Positions 33,298 to 44,880 of a stretch of 64,000 bases of DNA are shown here, one piece after another. Source of the DNA: Aradus depressus (lineage: Eukaryota; Arthropoda; Insecta; Hemiptera; Aradidae). The stretch spans positions 36,589,489-36,653,488 of the forward strand of contig OY759224.1 in NCBI GenBank assembly GCA_963662175.1. The letters are read 5' to 3'. The notes beneath the pieces are model-generated. The model was given only the letters and a program-made list of their open reading frames with translations, did no database searches and was not told the DNA's origin. The position numbers and the translations under genes are program-made. Every line of letters starts with the position of its first letter. The stretch's first letter is position 1.

Positions 33298-35109
33298 ATG
33301 AACCAAGATTCAAATAAAAAAGGAGATAAAGTGCCATCTCCGCTCGAGCATCCCAGCTCAGCTAAACCCACCCTGCCTAACGAGGCAGAAGTGGTTTTTA
33401 AGCCCAGAAGGGCCCTTGCTAGGTCCCCTCTGAGGAGCGCCAGCTCCCTGGACCTCAGAGGAGAAAATGTGATACTGGGCGATTATAACGCTCCTAAAAG
33501 CGCCCAGGCCACAATAACAGGGGGGGCAGCTTTCGACTTCATAGTAGGAAGCGAACCCCCCAAAAAATGGGACACTGTAGACCTCCTACAGGAGGGAGCA
33601 CCGCATGGCTTTTCAGTACCACAGCTGGCGGGAGCTCCCAGAACAAAGAGGTCTAGGGAATCCGGGTACGGGTTATTCCCAGAGACCGAGAAGATCGACC
33701 ACAAGACGGCCAGGAAGGAGGCAAATGAGATCCAGGAGAGAGTCGGCTCCTTCTTATTGGACCCCTCCAAAAAAGTGAACAAGGAGGCAGCTTCGTTTAT
33801 TTCGAAGCAGGTACACCGGCTGACAGACCTCATTGGCGCTATGGCCATGGAAAACGCGTACTTGGCCGCGTACACCAGGGCCAATATTGACTCCAACCAG
33901 CAGACACACCGGAGCCAAGAAAATAGAAATCTGGCGAACGAGGTGACAGATTACTAGAAGGAGAGGCGATACCGGAGCCAGAAACCCCGTCTCCCATCAG
34001 AAAAGTGATCAGGAAACTTGAGAACTGCCTGGAAAATCACCAGAGATCGAGGGCAGTCACTGGAAGGAAAGGAGCTGTGGCCCCCCAAAAGAAGCTTGTC
34101 AAGGCCCCAACCACCCCCACCACCGCGACAGAGAGGCGCATGGAGGTGGATGGAGTTCCTCCACCATCCTCTCCTACACGGAAGCCAAACCCACAAGCGG
34201 CACTGACGGCGACGGAGCAGGAGCCAGCCGACCCCGCAGCCTGGACGGAGGTGCTGGGTAAAAGAGAAAAGAAGAAAAGGGCCAAACAGTTAGCCGCTCC
34301 TACCGCCCTACCTGAACAGGCCCGGCCAAGCCAGAAGGAGAAAACAAAGTAATCCGTATTGGAAAGAATAAGACCGGCCCCACCTGACTCCGTCAAGAAG
34401 AGGAATTTGTGGCCGTCGTGGCCCCTATGGAGGGACACACAAACGAGGCTTTTAACAAGCTGACCCCTAAAACCATAGGGGTCAACGTCGTGGCCACTAG
34501 AACGGCAAGGAGGGGGGGCCTCCTCCTGGAGGTCTCTACAGAAGCAGAACTCCAGGCGCTAACCACCAGCCTGGCACTAAGGGAGGCTGGACTTGGGGCA
34601 GCGGTGGTTGGCGGTAGGAACCCCCGAATGATGATACGGTATGTCCCGGCGGACTGGAAAGCGGAAGAGTTTGAGGCGAGGTGCAGGGAACAATATCCCG
34701 ACATGCCCCCCCCCCCCCCCCCAAACCATTGTACAGGAAAGGCCCAAGAGGCCAACCCCACGTACACTGGGTGGCCGAGGTGACGCCGGCCACTAGGACT
34801 GCACTTCTGAAGGCGGGCCGAATTACGTTGGGCTGGCACTCCTGTCGGGTCAGCGACAGCCTCAACATCACGAGATGCGGGCGTTGTTTAGCATTTGGAC
34901 ATCCGGAGAAAGGCTGCACCAGACCGATGGCGTGTGCATGTTGCGCAGCCGTAGGGCACGTTAAAGCTGCCTGCCCGGGGAAGGGTAACCCCCCAAGGTG
35001 TAAAAACTGCGGGGGGAAAGCCCGCCCTCACGGAGCGGACAGCGAAACGTGCCCAGCCTATATAAAGGCCCTGGAGGCGCTGGTCTCCCGGATAGACTAT
35101 GGTGCATAG
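33298..35109 (+). pseudogene. R1 ORF1 (gag-like), frameshifted
   Basis: Starts at ATG 33298 (MNQDSNKKGDKVPSPLEHPS) and needs three frame changes (near 33945, near 34400, and at a C17 run near 34710) to reach the end at 35109. The N-terminus is Pro/Ser/Lys-rich. The middle matches R1 gag (GVNVVATRTARRGGLLLEVS). The C-terminus has three zinc knuckles: CGRCLAFGHPEKGC, CACCAAVGHVKAAC and CKNCGGKARPHGADSETC. The homopolymer C run probably slipped and caused the last shift. The ORF1 stop overlaps the ORF2 ATG at 35099, as is usual in R1. Confidence 0.88.
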
Positions 35110-38100
35110 GAGGTCCGGAGACCTGCGCCTGTGGCAACATAACATGCACAGGCGCAGAATCGTGGCAGACGAACTGCGCACCTTGATCCCCGAAGGGGAC
35201 GTTTCGATCCTGGCCCTTCAGGAGCCCTACTGTGTAAGAGGCGTAGTGGCTGGCCTAGGCATGACTTCAAGGCAATGACCGGCGCGAAGGACAACGAGCG
35301 GCCCATGGCCGCAATCGTAGTCACTAGCCCGCAAGTGGATGTGATGGTTCTGCAGCACATGTCCACTAGTCATGTTGTTGTGGCCAATGTCAGGTCGGCG
35401 AACTTATGCTGCAACGTGATCAGCGGATACTTCCCTCCGTCTGAGAACATTGAGCGACAGTTGGGCCACCTGGACGGAGTCTTGAACGCCCTGGCTGGGA
35501 GCAATGTGGTGATCATGGCGGACTTCAACTCTTGGTCGGTCGCCTGGGGGTCGGTTCGCACCGACCGCCGGGGTGATAGACTACAGGAGCTGATAGCACG
35601 CCATGACTTGTGCAATGTTAATGACCAGCAGTCACCGCCGACCTTTCGGGGTCCGCACGGGGAGTCTCACATCGACGTTACACTGGTGTCGAGCGGGCTA
35701 TACCGGGCAGTTGGCGGGTGGAGTGTGCGGGGGCTCACGTCCAGCGACCATATGGTGCTGGACATGTTGCTCTCCGACGCCCACCGGCCGGCTGTCAGGC
35801 CTAGGGATCCGCGGTTTGCCACTCGCAAACCAATAACCGAGGCCTTTGTGACGTCGGTGGCAACCTTCTCCTGCGACGCAGAATGGGAGGGCCTCAACTC
35901 AGCCGACCCGATTGAGCAGATTGAGGAGGGCGTAGGCCAGCTCAGCAATATAATGCTGAGTGCGGCAGGCGGGACCATCCCCAAGAGGGTCAGTCGGGTT
36001 CGGAATGTTCCATGGTGGAACGAGGCCCTCACCCTCGCTAAGAGGGCTGTTAATCGCTGCAGGAGACGATACCAGTGGTGCCGAGACCCCCTGCTGCGCT
36101 TGATGCGGAGGGAGGAGTTTAGGCACCAGGACAGGGCTTATGGAAAGCTGGTTCAGTCAGCGAAGAGAGCGAGCTAGCGTAAGTTCGTGGAGGATGAGAG
36201 CCAGAGCAATCCTTGGGGGATCCCCTACCGGGTGGCAGTCGGCAGGCTCAGCTCGGTCGTTCCGATGGCTGCACGTAGGGCTGGAGGAAGCCGGAAAGAT
36301 GTACCTGAGGGAGGCCTTCCCGACGGACAGCCCGGACGAGGATACCCCTGCACAAGCAGCGGTAAGGTTAGCATCCCGCGCCTTGCCTAATATAGAAGAT
36401 GCACCTGTTTGGGATAGCATAGACCTCGACCTGGCGATCGGGAGGCAGAAGAATGGCGGGGCCCCTGGGGGAGACCTCATTGACGCCGCCATGATTAGAA
36501 AGCGCTCCCGGTCATTGGGCGGGACCTGTTGTATCTGTACAACACATGCCTTAGGTTGGGCCACTTTCCCAGGGCTTGGAAACGAGCCATAGTGTGCACG
36601 TTTGTCAAGCCTGGGGATAGGGACCCAGCCCGGGCGGGGAGTTTCAGACCAATCAGCCTGTTGCGTATTTTTGGTATGGTGCTGGAGGCCCTCATCGTCC
36701 TTACGATACGGGACCGGGTATATGCCTCGGTGTCCCAACGACAGTTTGGCTGTTCCAGGGGCCGCTCCACGGAGGATGCACTGCGGACGCTGAGGGCGGA
36801 TGTGGAGGAGCGCAGGGACAAATATGTTCTCTGTGTCTTCTTCGACATAGCCGCAGCGTTCGACTGCGCCTGGTGGCCGGCCATACTGACGAAGCTACAA
36901 GAATTGGAAATACCGAGGAATATATTCGGACTAATCGCGAGCTTTCTGGGCGACAGATCAGCTACCATAAGCAATCTGTACTCAAGCTCATCAGTGGACA
37001 TCACAAGAGGCTGTCCGCAAGGGTCGATCCTAGGACCGGCTCTGTGGAACATACTCTTTGACGGACTGCTCCGTGAACTCGAGGTTCGTGGATATAAGGC
37101 AATTGCCTATGTTGACGACCTAGTGGTCACGGTGCACGCTGATAGCCGAGCCGCTCTAACCCGACAAGCCCAGGCAGCCATCGACTATATAGGCGACTGG
37201 TGCACCGGCAACAAGCTCTCGCTCTCACCAAGTAAGACCCAGGCCTTCCTTATGAGAGGGAGAGTGGACGCGCGCCATCCACTTTTGGTCAGGATCCAGG
37301 GGATGCGCATTGAGAGCCCGGAGGCCGTAACTTACCTAAAGGTGAGGTTGGGCCGGGGTCTCAATGTGACTCCACACGTCGTTGGCATCAAGGATGGGAC
37401 CGATGCCACCTTTAACGCTCTGAGCTGCTTAGCTAGGGCTACCTGGGGCCTCGGCTATCCTGCGTGTAGAGCAATCTACACGGGGGTGTTCGAGGCAGTT
37501 GCTAGATACGCGGCTGCTGGGTGGTGGCAACGCCCCACCAAGCAGCAACGCGGAATTCTTCTGCAGGCCCAGCGATCCGCACTCCTGCGGGTGACGAGGG
37601 CCTACCGCACTGTCTCTACGGCTGCGCTGCAGGTGCTGGCTGCGGCCCCGCCCATTGACTTGGTCTTGGACGGAGCCGTTGCCTCGTACTATTGCAGACG
37701 CAATCTGCCTCTGGGACAGGATGTGGATGGGCCCTTGGGAGCGGCACTGGCGGCGGAGATGCAGGGCGATGGCAGGCCAGAGCGTTGCGGGGACATAGTC
37801 CAGGAGTGGATAATGACCAGATGGCAGCGGCGCTGGACTGATTCTTCGGATGGACGGACGACACACGCCTTCTTCCCGGATGTACGGGCACGACTTGCTT
37901 CGACATGGGTCCAGCCGGACCATTGGACGTCCTAGATACTATCTGGTCATGGCGACTTCAACGCCAAGCTTTTCTTTTTCAAAAGGAAAGACAGCCCGAA
38001 CTGTGCGTGCGGTGGCATCGAGACTGCGGAACACGTGGTCATCGAATGTCCGCTGTACGACGGGCCTAGGGTGGCGTTGATACGCTCGACAGGATCGTAC

Positions 38101-38193
38101 CTGGGACTGACCCTGCAGCAACTGGTGGCCGAGTCTAGTTACACGGCACTCACCCAATTTGTAGCGGAGTGGAGGAGGCGAAAAACCGCCTCC
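35099..38193 (+). pseudogene. R1 ORF2: endonuclease, reverse transcriptase, CCHC
   Basis: ATG at 35099. Endonuclease: RLWQHNMHRRRIVADELRTL, SILALQEPYC, NVVIMADFNSWSVAWGS, GLTSSDHMVLDM. Reverse transcriptase: SFRPISLLRIFGMVLEAL, VFFDIAAAFDCAWWP, GCPQGSILGPALWNILFD and catalytic IAYVDDLVVTV near 37110. The C-terminal knuckle is CACGGIETAEHVVIEC near 38015. Lesions: one-base deletion near 35265, TAG at 36175, frameshifts near 36250 and 36520, TAG at 37933. Family knowledge: R1-clade endonucleases often cut specific targets, relevant here because three R1 pieces share the same flanking word. Confidence 0.9.
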
Positions 38194-38495
38194 TAACCTC
38201 GAGCCTCGGCGGACCGCCGGTGTCAATAACACCGGGCGGGCCTAACCCGGCATGAACTTTCCGAGAGTCAGCGCACTCCAGAAAGCTACAACCATGGTTC
38301 CTCATCGTGAGGATGAAGAGGGTGTTATGGTCCCACACAGGGATGAAAGCACCCAGGAGCTCTTGGAGGAGGTTTTAGTGGGGGCAGTTCCCACACTGTT
38401 GGGAAGCCGTAATTCCCTTCGTCCGTTAGGGATTTCCTCCTCCAGTTCGAAAAAAAAAAAAAAAAAAAAAAAAAAGAAATGTCAAGGGATGGTTA

Positions 38496-39118
38496 GGAAT
38501 GGTTAAACTGCGCACCCTGATCCCCGAAGGGGACGTTTCGATCCTGGCCCTACTGTGTAAGAGGCGTAGTGGCTGGCCTAGGCATGGGCTACAAGACAAT
38601 GACCGGCACGAAGGACAACGAGCGGCCCATGGCCGCAATCGTGGTCACTAGCCCGCAAGTGGATGTGATGGTTCTGCAGCACATGTCCACTAGTCATGGG
38701 CCTAGGGCGGCGTTGATACGCTCGACCGGATCGTACCTGGGGCTGACCCTCCAGCAGCTGGTGACCGAGTCTAGTTACCCGGCACTCACCCAATTTGTAG
38801 CGGAGTGGAGGAGGCAAAAAAACGCCTCCTAACCTCGAGCCTCGGCGGACTACCAATGGTCCTAACCCAGTATGAGCTTTCCGCGTCACCGCACTCCTGA
38901 AAGCTACAACTATGGATTCCTCAACGGAGGACGAAGAGGGTGTTATGGTCCCACACAGGGATGAAAGCACCCAGGAGCAGGGGTGGTGTTTTTAGTGGAG
39001 GCAGTTCCCACACTATCGGGAGGCAAGCTACTTCCCTTTGTCCGTCAGGGATTTTCACCTCCCCGTAAACAAAAAAAAAAAAAAAAAAAAAAAAACAAAA
39101 AAAAAAAAAAAAAAAGAA
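38496..39118 (+). mobile_element. Internally deleted R1 copy
   Basis: Endonuclease N-terminus (38508-38698) is fused directly to the ORF2 C-terminus (GPRAALIRSTGSYLG..., to 38832). A 3' UTR and interrupted poly(A) follow (39070-39115). About 2.7 kb of ORF2 is missing. 38569-38832 is an open in-frame fusion. It is flanked by agggatggt on both sides, like the full-length copy. Confidence 0.85.
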
Positions 39119-39119
39119 A

Positions 39120-39640
39120 GGTTAGGGATGGTAAGAGTATGTTCCACAAGGCCGGTCCTAAGATCGACCCTTGCGGACAGCCCCTTGTGATGCCCACTGA
39201 TGAGCTTGAGTACAGATTGCTTATGGTCGCTCAGAAAGCTCGCGATTAGTCAGAATATATTCCTCGGCGTTCCCATTTCTTGTAGCTTCATCAGTATGGC
39301 CGGCCACCAGGCGCAGTCGAACGCTGCGGCTATGTCGAAGAAGACACAGAGAACAAGTTTGTCCCTGCTCTCCTCCACATCCGCCCTCAGCGTCCTCAGT
39401 GCATCCTCTGTGGAGCGACCCCTGGAACAGCCAAACTGGGACACCGAGGCATATACCCGGTCCCGTATAGTAAGGAGGACGAGGGCCTCCAGCACCTTAC
39501 CTAAAATAGGCAACAGGCTGATTGGTCTGAAACTCCCCGCCCGGGTTGGGTCCCTATCTCCAGGCTTGACAAACGTGCACACTATGGCTCGTTTCCAAGC
39601 CCTAGGAAAGTGGCCCAACCTAAGGCAGGTGTTGTACTGA
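39120..39640 (-). pseudogene. Inverted R1 reverse-transcriptase fragment
   Basis: The minus strand encodes GHFPRAWKRAIVCTFVKPGD through FFDIAAAFDCAWWPAIL and PRNIF, then frameshifts. This equals about 36540-37060 of the neighbouring R1 in opposite orientation. The RT catalytic box is not included. It ends at 39640 against a Helitron. Confidence 0.88.
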
Positions 39641-40071
39641 TACGATTGTCATGAATTTTAGATGTAGTAGTAGTTACTATGTATTCGCTGTGGGGTCCGC
39701 TGTTGCAAAGCACTTACTAGCTGTGATGCCCAGCGTTCCTAACTACGTACTAGCTGTGGTGTCAGCTATTGCAAGGCACATACTAGCTGTTGTCACAAGC
39801 GTTCTTAAGTACGCACTGGCTAGGATGTCCAGCGATGCTAAGTATTCACTAGCTGTGGTTTCCGCCTTTGAAAGGCGCACACTAGCTGTGGAGCCCAGGG
39901 GTCCTAAAAACTTACTATCGTAACTATAGTTGAAGGACTATAAGCTTTATTCCGTATGAATAATTGAAAATTAAAACATTATAAATGTACTGTCGAAGAA
40001 TTGAATAGACTTATAGGAGATATTGGGAGAAAATTCAAAGGTCTCCGGGCAACGCCGGATATTACTGCTAG
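39641..40071 (+). mobile_element. Helitron 3' portion, family A
   Basis: Begins inside a ~145-bp repeat, continues through about seven 33-bp repeats (39670-39915), and ends with hairpin CCGGGCAACGCCGG, ATATTACTG and CTAG (40068-40071), followed by host T. Confidence 0.88.
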
Positions 40072-40997
40072 TGTGGAATATAAGTGGGTTTGAGGTATCG
40101 TTTTGACATATTTTCTGAAAAACAAATTAATACAGCTATGTTGGTAGATAGGCAGCATCCAGAAACGAAGATTGTCAACCAAAGAAAGATTCAGATGTAT
40201 CGGGAAAGTCCCATCCGAAGGACGACGTGCTCAAGTAATTTTTAACCAAAATGAAATGTCACCTACACAAGGTTAGATACATAACATACGACTCATTATC
40301 CAGTACCTGACATACAAAAAGGCCCTCGATCATAGCTTGGAGTCCAATCCGAAGGACGACGTGCTCAAGTAATTTTTAACCAAAATGAAATATCACCTAC
40401 CCAGGTTTAGATACATAACATACGACTCATTATCCAGTACCTGACATACAAAAAGGCCCTCGATCATAGCTTGAAGTCCAATCCGAAGGACGAAGTGCTC
40501 AAGTTATTTTTAACGTAAATGAAATTTCAGCTACCCAGATTTAGATACATAACATACGACTCATTATCCAGTACCTGACATACAAAAAGGCCCTCGATCA
40601 TAGCCCAATCCGAAGGACGACGTGCTCAAATTTATTTTTATCTTCCCGATTAAAACATCTGAGCTAAGTGACTTGGCTAGATTTCTAAATGGCAATCCTG
40701 AGCCCGGTAGACTCCATTCTTCAAATTTCTAGCTTTTAAACGGTTTTTAGATTTAAGATAATGTTTGTACCTTTTTCATGAAACATTTCACAATTAAAAT
40801 CTGAGGCCATGAGATGAACAAACTGTGAGAGGAGTGTTGGGTGATGTCACGTAGTGTTGGGTGATGTCACGTCCCTATGTTGAGCAGAACGTTTAAGGAT
40901 GCTAGGAAATTTGCTAATTCAATGTTTTATTTAACGTATTTGTGAACTTTTGTTTGTTTAAACAAGTAAACAAATTGTCTCAAGAAAATTTACCTTT
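40072..40997. repeat. Inverted satellite block with ~134-bp subrepeat
   Basis: Reverse-complement relative of the 15.4-17.1 kb satellite: four tccgaaggacgacgtgctca cores (one mutated), spaced about 134 bp, then the same leader segment as 15106-15420. It starts immediately after a Helitron 3' end. Confidence 0.9.
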
Positions 40998-41198
40998 TTA
41001 TTATTTGAAAAGTTATTTATACCCATAAAAGTGAGCAAAATTACTTACTTTTCACCCAAGTTACGAGGGAGAATGAAGCCCAACATCAACTCGACCGAAA
41101 AACCGGTCAACACGAAAAATGGACTCACGGATAACCTCAAAGCACGACTGAACAATACAGGTAACCCAGATCAGTCAAACTCACCCCGACTAGAGAGA
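40998..41198 (+). mobile_element. 5' end fragment of Jockey-like LINE
   Basis: Matches 55632-55680 plus 57228-57370, the split 5' end of the larger Jockey copy. It contains an ATG (41072) opening a frame MKPNINSTEKPVNTKNGLTD that stays open to the break. This indicates the true ORF1 start of the family. Cut by the Helitron at 41199. Confidence 0.75.
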
Positions 41199-42085
41199 TG
41201 ACCCGACAGACGTCGTTCTGTCAAAAGCTATTGGACTGGATTTTTTTTTTTTTAATTCCTTTTTTTTACTTGGAACCACAGCAAGTTCCTACTTAAGAAC
41301 GCCGGGCACCTTAGATAGTATGCGCCTTGCAACTCCATGCAACCAGCTATTAAGTTCTTAGGACTGCTGGGCAACACAGATAGTACGGAGTTAGGAACGC
41401 AGGGCACTGCAGCTAGTATGTGCCTTGCAACAGCGGATGCCCTAGGTATTTTGTGCTTAAGAACGCTGGTGAGAGCTATTATTTACCGTGCAACGGTGCA
41501 CCTTCAAGGTAATACATGCTTAGGAAACCAACCCTATTAAAATTAGGGCTATTTCCCATCTTTAAGAAAGCTCCATGTGAGATTCATTCAGCATTAATGC
41601 ACCCCCGCTCCTCCCGTCCAAAAGGGTCACAGCCAATTTTTAAATATTGCTTTTAAAACTACTATTTAGGTATATGCTTGCCCTCCCCATACCCCCCTCC
41701 CGTTGACAATTTTGAGACGTCACATATCCTTTCTTTGTTTTTGTCTTTTAAGAATACTTCATGTGAAATTCCATGACAATCCGACCATTCGTTAATGAGC
41801 TACAACTATTTCATGCTAAGGCCTACCCCCAAAACCCCCCTCCCTTTCAAAATGTTGAGATGTCACACACTCTATTTTTCAATTCGGGCATTAAGAATAC
41901 TACATGTGAAATTCCATGACAATCCGATCATCTGTTAATGACCTATCAGTATCTTTATATTTACGCCTATCCGCACAACCCCCCTCCCTTTTGTGACGTC
42001 ACACACTTTATTTTTCAATTTGGCCTTTAAGAATGCTACATGTCAAATTCCATGACATTCCGATCATCCGTTAAAGACCTATATA
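41199..42085 (-). mobile_element. Truncated Helitron, family B
   Basis: Family-B 3' hairpin (gacagacgtcgttctgtc on the plus strand) lacking its terminal CTAGCT, then 33-bp-type repeats and about four ~145-bp repeats. The 5' end is missing. Confidence 0.8.
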
Positions 42086-42104
42086 GGATACAGTTGAATC
42101 TGTC

Positions 42105-44880
42105 TTTTGTTGACCATCTTCGCTTCTGGTTGCTTCCAATCTACCAACATTGCTGTTTTATGTGTTTTTCAACATATATAGTCTATCGAGCTCAAGATCG
42201 CGACTTGAGCACGTCATCTTTCGGATGGGACTTCAAGCGATGATCCAGGGCCTTTTCATCGGACACTTCCAGGTGAAGGATAAACCAGTTCTGACTTTCG
42301 ATTTCATCACTCGAACTGAACACACTCATTGATGGTTGGATGACGTTTGTTTACATACACGGTTGAATGACCTCTCAGACGCTAGCGATTTTTTGAGATA
42401 GCAAAATAAATATATAAATGATAGGTTTACATCTGTTTGACAATCATTTCACACACAATCCACTGGACTTTAAAACCACGAGTCCCAGGGTGACCCCCCG
42501 GGATCCCTTTAAATCCTGACCCTTCCTAACACTAGTGGCACTACTGGAACAGCATAGGCCCCCTTTAACTGTGCCAAATGTAGACTGTCTACCCCTACTG
42601 AGCACGTCGTCCTTCGGATTGGACTTTCCCGATATATCTGAATCTGTCTATCCGTTTTAACTAATATTAAGCCTATAAACCGTTAAAAAGCGAGAAATTT
42701 GAAGAATGGGATTAGCCCGACTTTTTTTGCTAAACATTTTTATTTCGATTGTTGTGTAGGATTCAGATATCCCGGTTGTTCATGAGTTTTAACAAATATT
42801 AAATCTAAAAACCGAAAACGAGAAATTTGAAGAATGGAGTTTACCGATCTCAGGATCGCCATTTAGAAATCTAGCCAAGTCACTTAGGTCAGATGTTTTA
42901 ATCGGGAAAATAAAAATAAATTTGAGCACGTCGTCCTTCGGATGGGACTTTCCCGATGCATCTGAATCTTTCTTTGGTTGACCATCTTCGTTTCTGGATG
43001 CTGCCTATCTACCTACATAGCTGTATTAATTTGTTTTTCAGGAAATATGTCAAAACGGTACCTCAAAGCACACTTATATTCCGCATTTCTTCCTTGATAA
43101 TTTTAGTTGGAACCAAACGGTAACTTATTTTATCTTACATATGGAGTCTATCGAGCTCAGGATCGCCATTTAGAAATCTAGCCAAGGCACTTAGGTCAGA
43201 TGTTTTAATCGGGAAGATAAAAATAAATTTGAGCACGTCGTCCTTCGGATGGGACTTTCCCGATGCATCTGAATCTTTCTTTGGTTGACCATCTTCGTTT
43301 CTGGATGCTGCCTATCTACCTACATAGCTGTATTAATTTGTTTTTCAGGAAATATGTCAAAACGGTACCTCAAAGCACACTTATATTCCGCATTTCTTCC
43401 TTGATAATTTTAGTTGGAACCAAACGGTAACTTATTTTATCTTACATATGGAGTCTATCGAGCTCAGGATCGCCATTTAGAAATCTAGCCAAGGCACTTA
43501 GGTCAGATGTTTTAATCGGGAAGATAAAAATAAATTTGAGCACGTCGTCCTTCGGATGGGACTTTCCCGATGCATCTGAATCTTTCTTTGGTTGACCATC
43601 TTCGTTTCTGGATGCTGCCTATCTACCTACATAGCTGTATTAATTTGTTTTTCAGGAAATATGTCAAAACGGTACCTCAAAGCACACTTATATTCCGCAT
43701 TTCTTCCTTGATAATTTTAGTTGGAACCAAACGGTAACTTATTTTATCTTACATATGGAGTCTATCGAGCTCAGGATCGCCATTTAGAAATCTAGCCAAG
43801 GCACTTAGGTCAGATGTTTTAATCGGGAAGATAAAAATAAATTTGAGCACGTCGTCCTTCGGATGGGACTTTCCCGATGCATCTGAATCTTTCTTTGGTT
43901 GACCATCTTCGTTTCTGGATGCTGCCTATCTACCTACATAGCTGTATTAATTTGTTTTTCAGGAAATATGTCAAAACGGTACCTCAAAGCACACTTATAT
44001 TCCACATTTCTTCCTTGATAATTTTAGTTGGAACCAAACGGTAACTTATTTTATCTTACATATGGAGTCTATCGAGTTAAGGATCGCCATTTAGAAATCT
44101 AGCCAAGGCACTAAGGTCAGATGTTTTAATAGAGAAGATAAATATAAATTTGAGCACGTCGTCCTTCGGATTGGATTTTAGGCTATGGTTGAGGGCCTTT
44201 TTGTATGTCAGGTGCTCGATAATGAGTCGTATGTTATGTAACTAAACCTCGGTAGCTAAAATTTCAATTAGGTTCAAAAAACCTTGAGCACGTCGTCCTT
44301 CGGATGGGACTTTCCCGATATATCTGTATCTATCAGTTTTAACTAATATTAAGCCTATAAACCGTTTAAAAGCGAGAAATTTGAAGAATGGAGTCTACCG
44401 AGCTCAGGATCGCCATTTAGAAATCTAGCCAAGTCACTTAGGTCAGATGTTTTAATCGGGAAGATAAAAATAAATTTGAGCACGTCGTCCTTCGGATTGG
44501 ACTTTAAGCTATGATCGAGGGCCTTTTCGTATGTCAAGTACTCGATAATGAGTCGTATGTTATGTATCTAAACCTGGGTAGTTGAAATTTCATTTAGGTT
44601 AAAAATAACTTGAGCACGTCGTCCTTCGGACTGGACTTCTAGCTATGATCGAGGGCCTTTTCGTATGTCAGGTACTGGATAATGAGTCGTATGTTATGTA
44701 TCTAAACCTGGGTAGCTGAAATTTCACTTAGGTTAAAAAAACCTTGAGCACGTCGTCCTTCGGATGGGACGTTCCCGATATATGTGAATCTGTCTATCAG
44801 TTTTAACTAATATTAAGCCTATAAACCGTAAAATGCGAGAAATTTGAAGAATGGGATTAACCCGACGTTTTTCGAAAAGT
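42105..44880. repeat. 307-bp satellite (4 units) with flanking satellite variants
   Basis: Four units begin atggagtctatcgag at 43141, 43448, 43755 and 44062, an exact 307-bp period and almost no differences. Each carries one gagcacgtcgtccttcgga core and a segment ending aaccaaacggtaacttattt. 42600-42930 and 44150-44880 are 597-type blocks. 42340-42600 is unrelated sequence. Confidence 0.93.

Larger units (their letters stand above)
31786..38484 (+). mobile_element. Full-length R1-clade LINE
   Basis: Flanked by agggatggtta at 31775-31785 and 38485-38495. Order: two tandem 5' untranslated units, ORF1, ORF2, a short 3' UTR, then a run of about 26 A. At 6.7 kb it has typical R1 size and organisation. 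It carries many frame lesions (see ORF entries) and is inactive. Confidence 0.9.

Noticed and set aside
33017..33301. Pro/Gly-rich frames around the long G run at about 33115
   Set aside because: They are created by the homopolymer; the real ORF1 starts at 33298.
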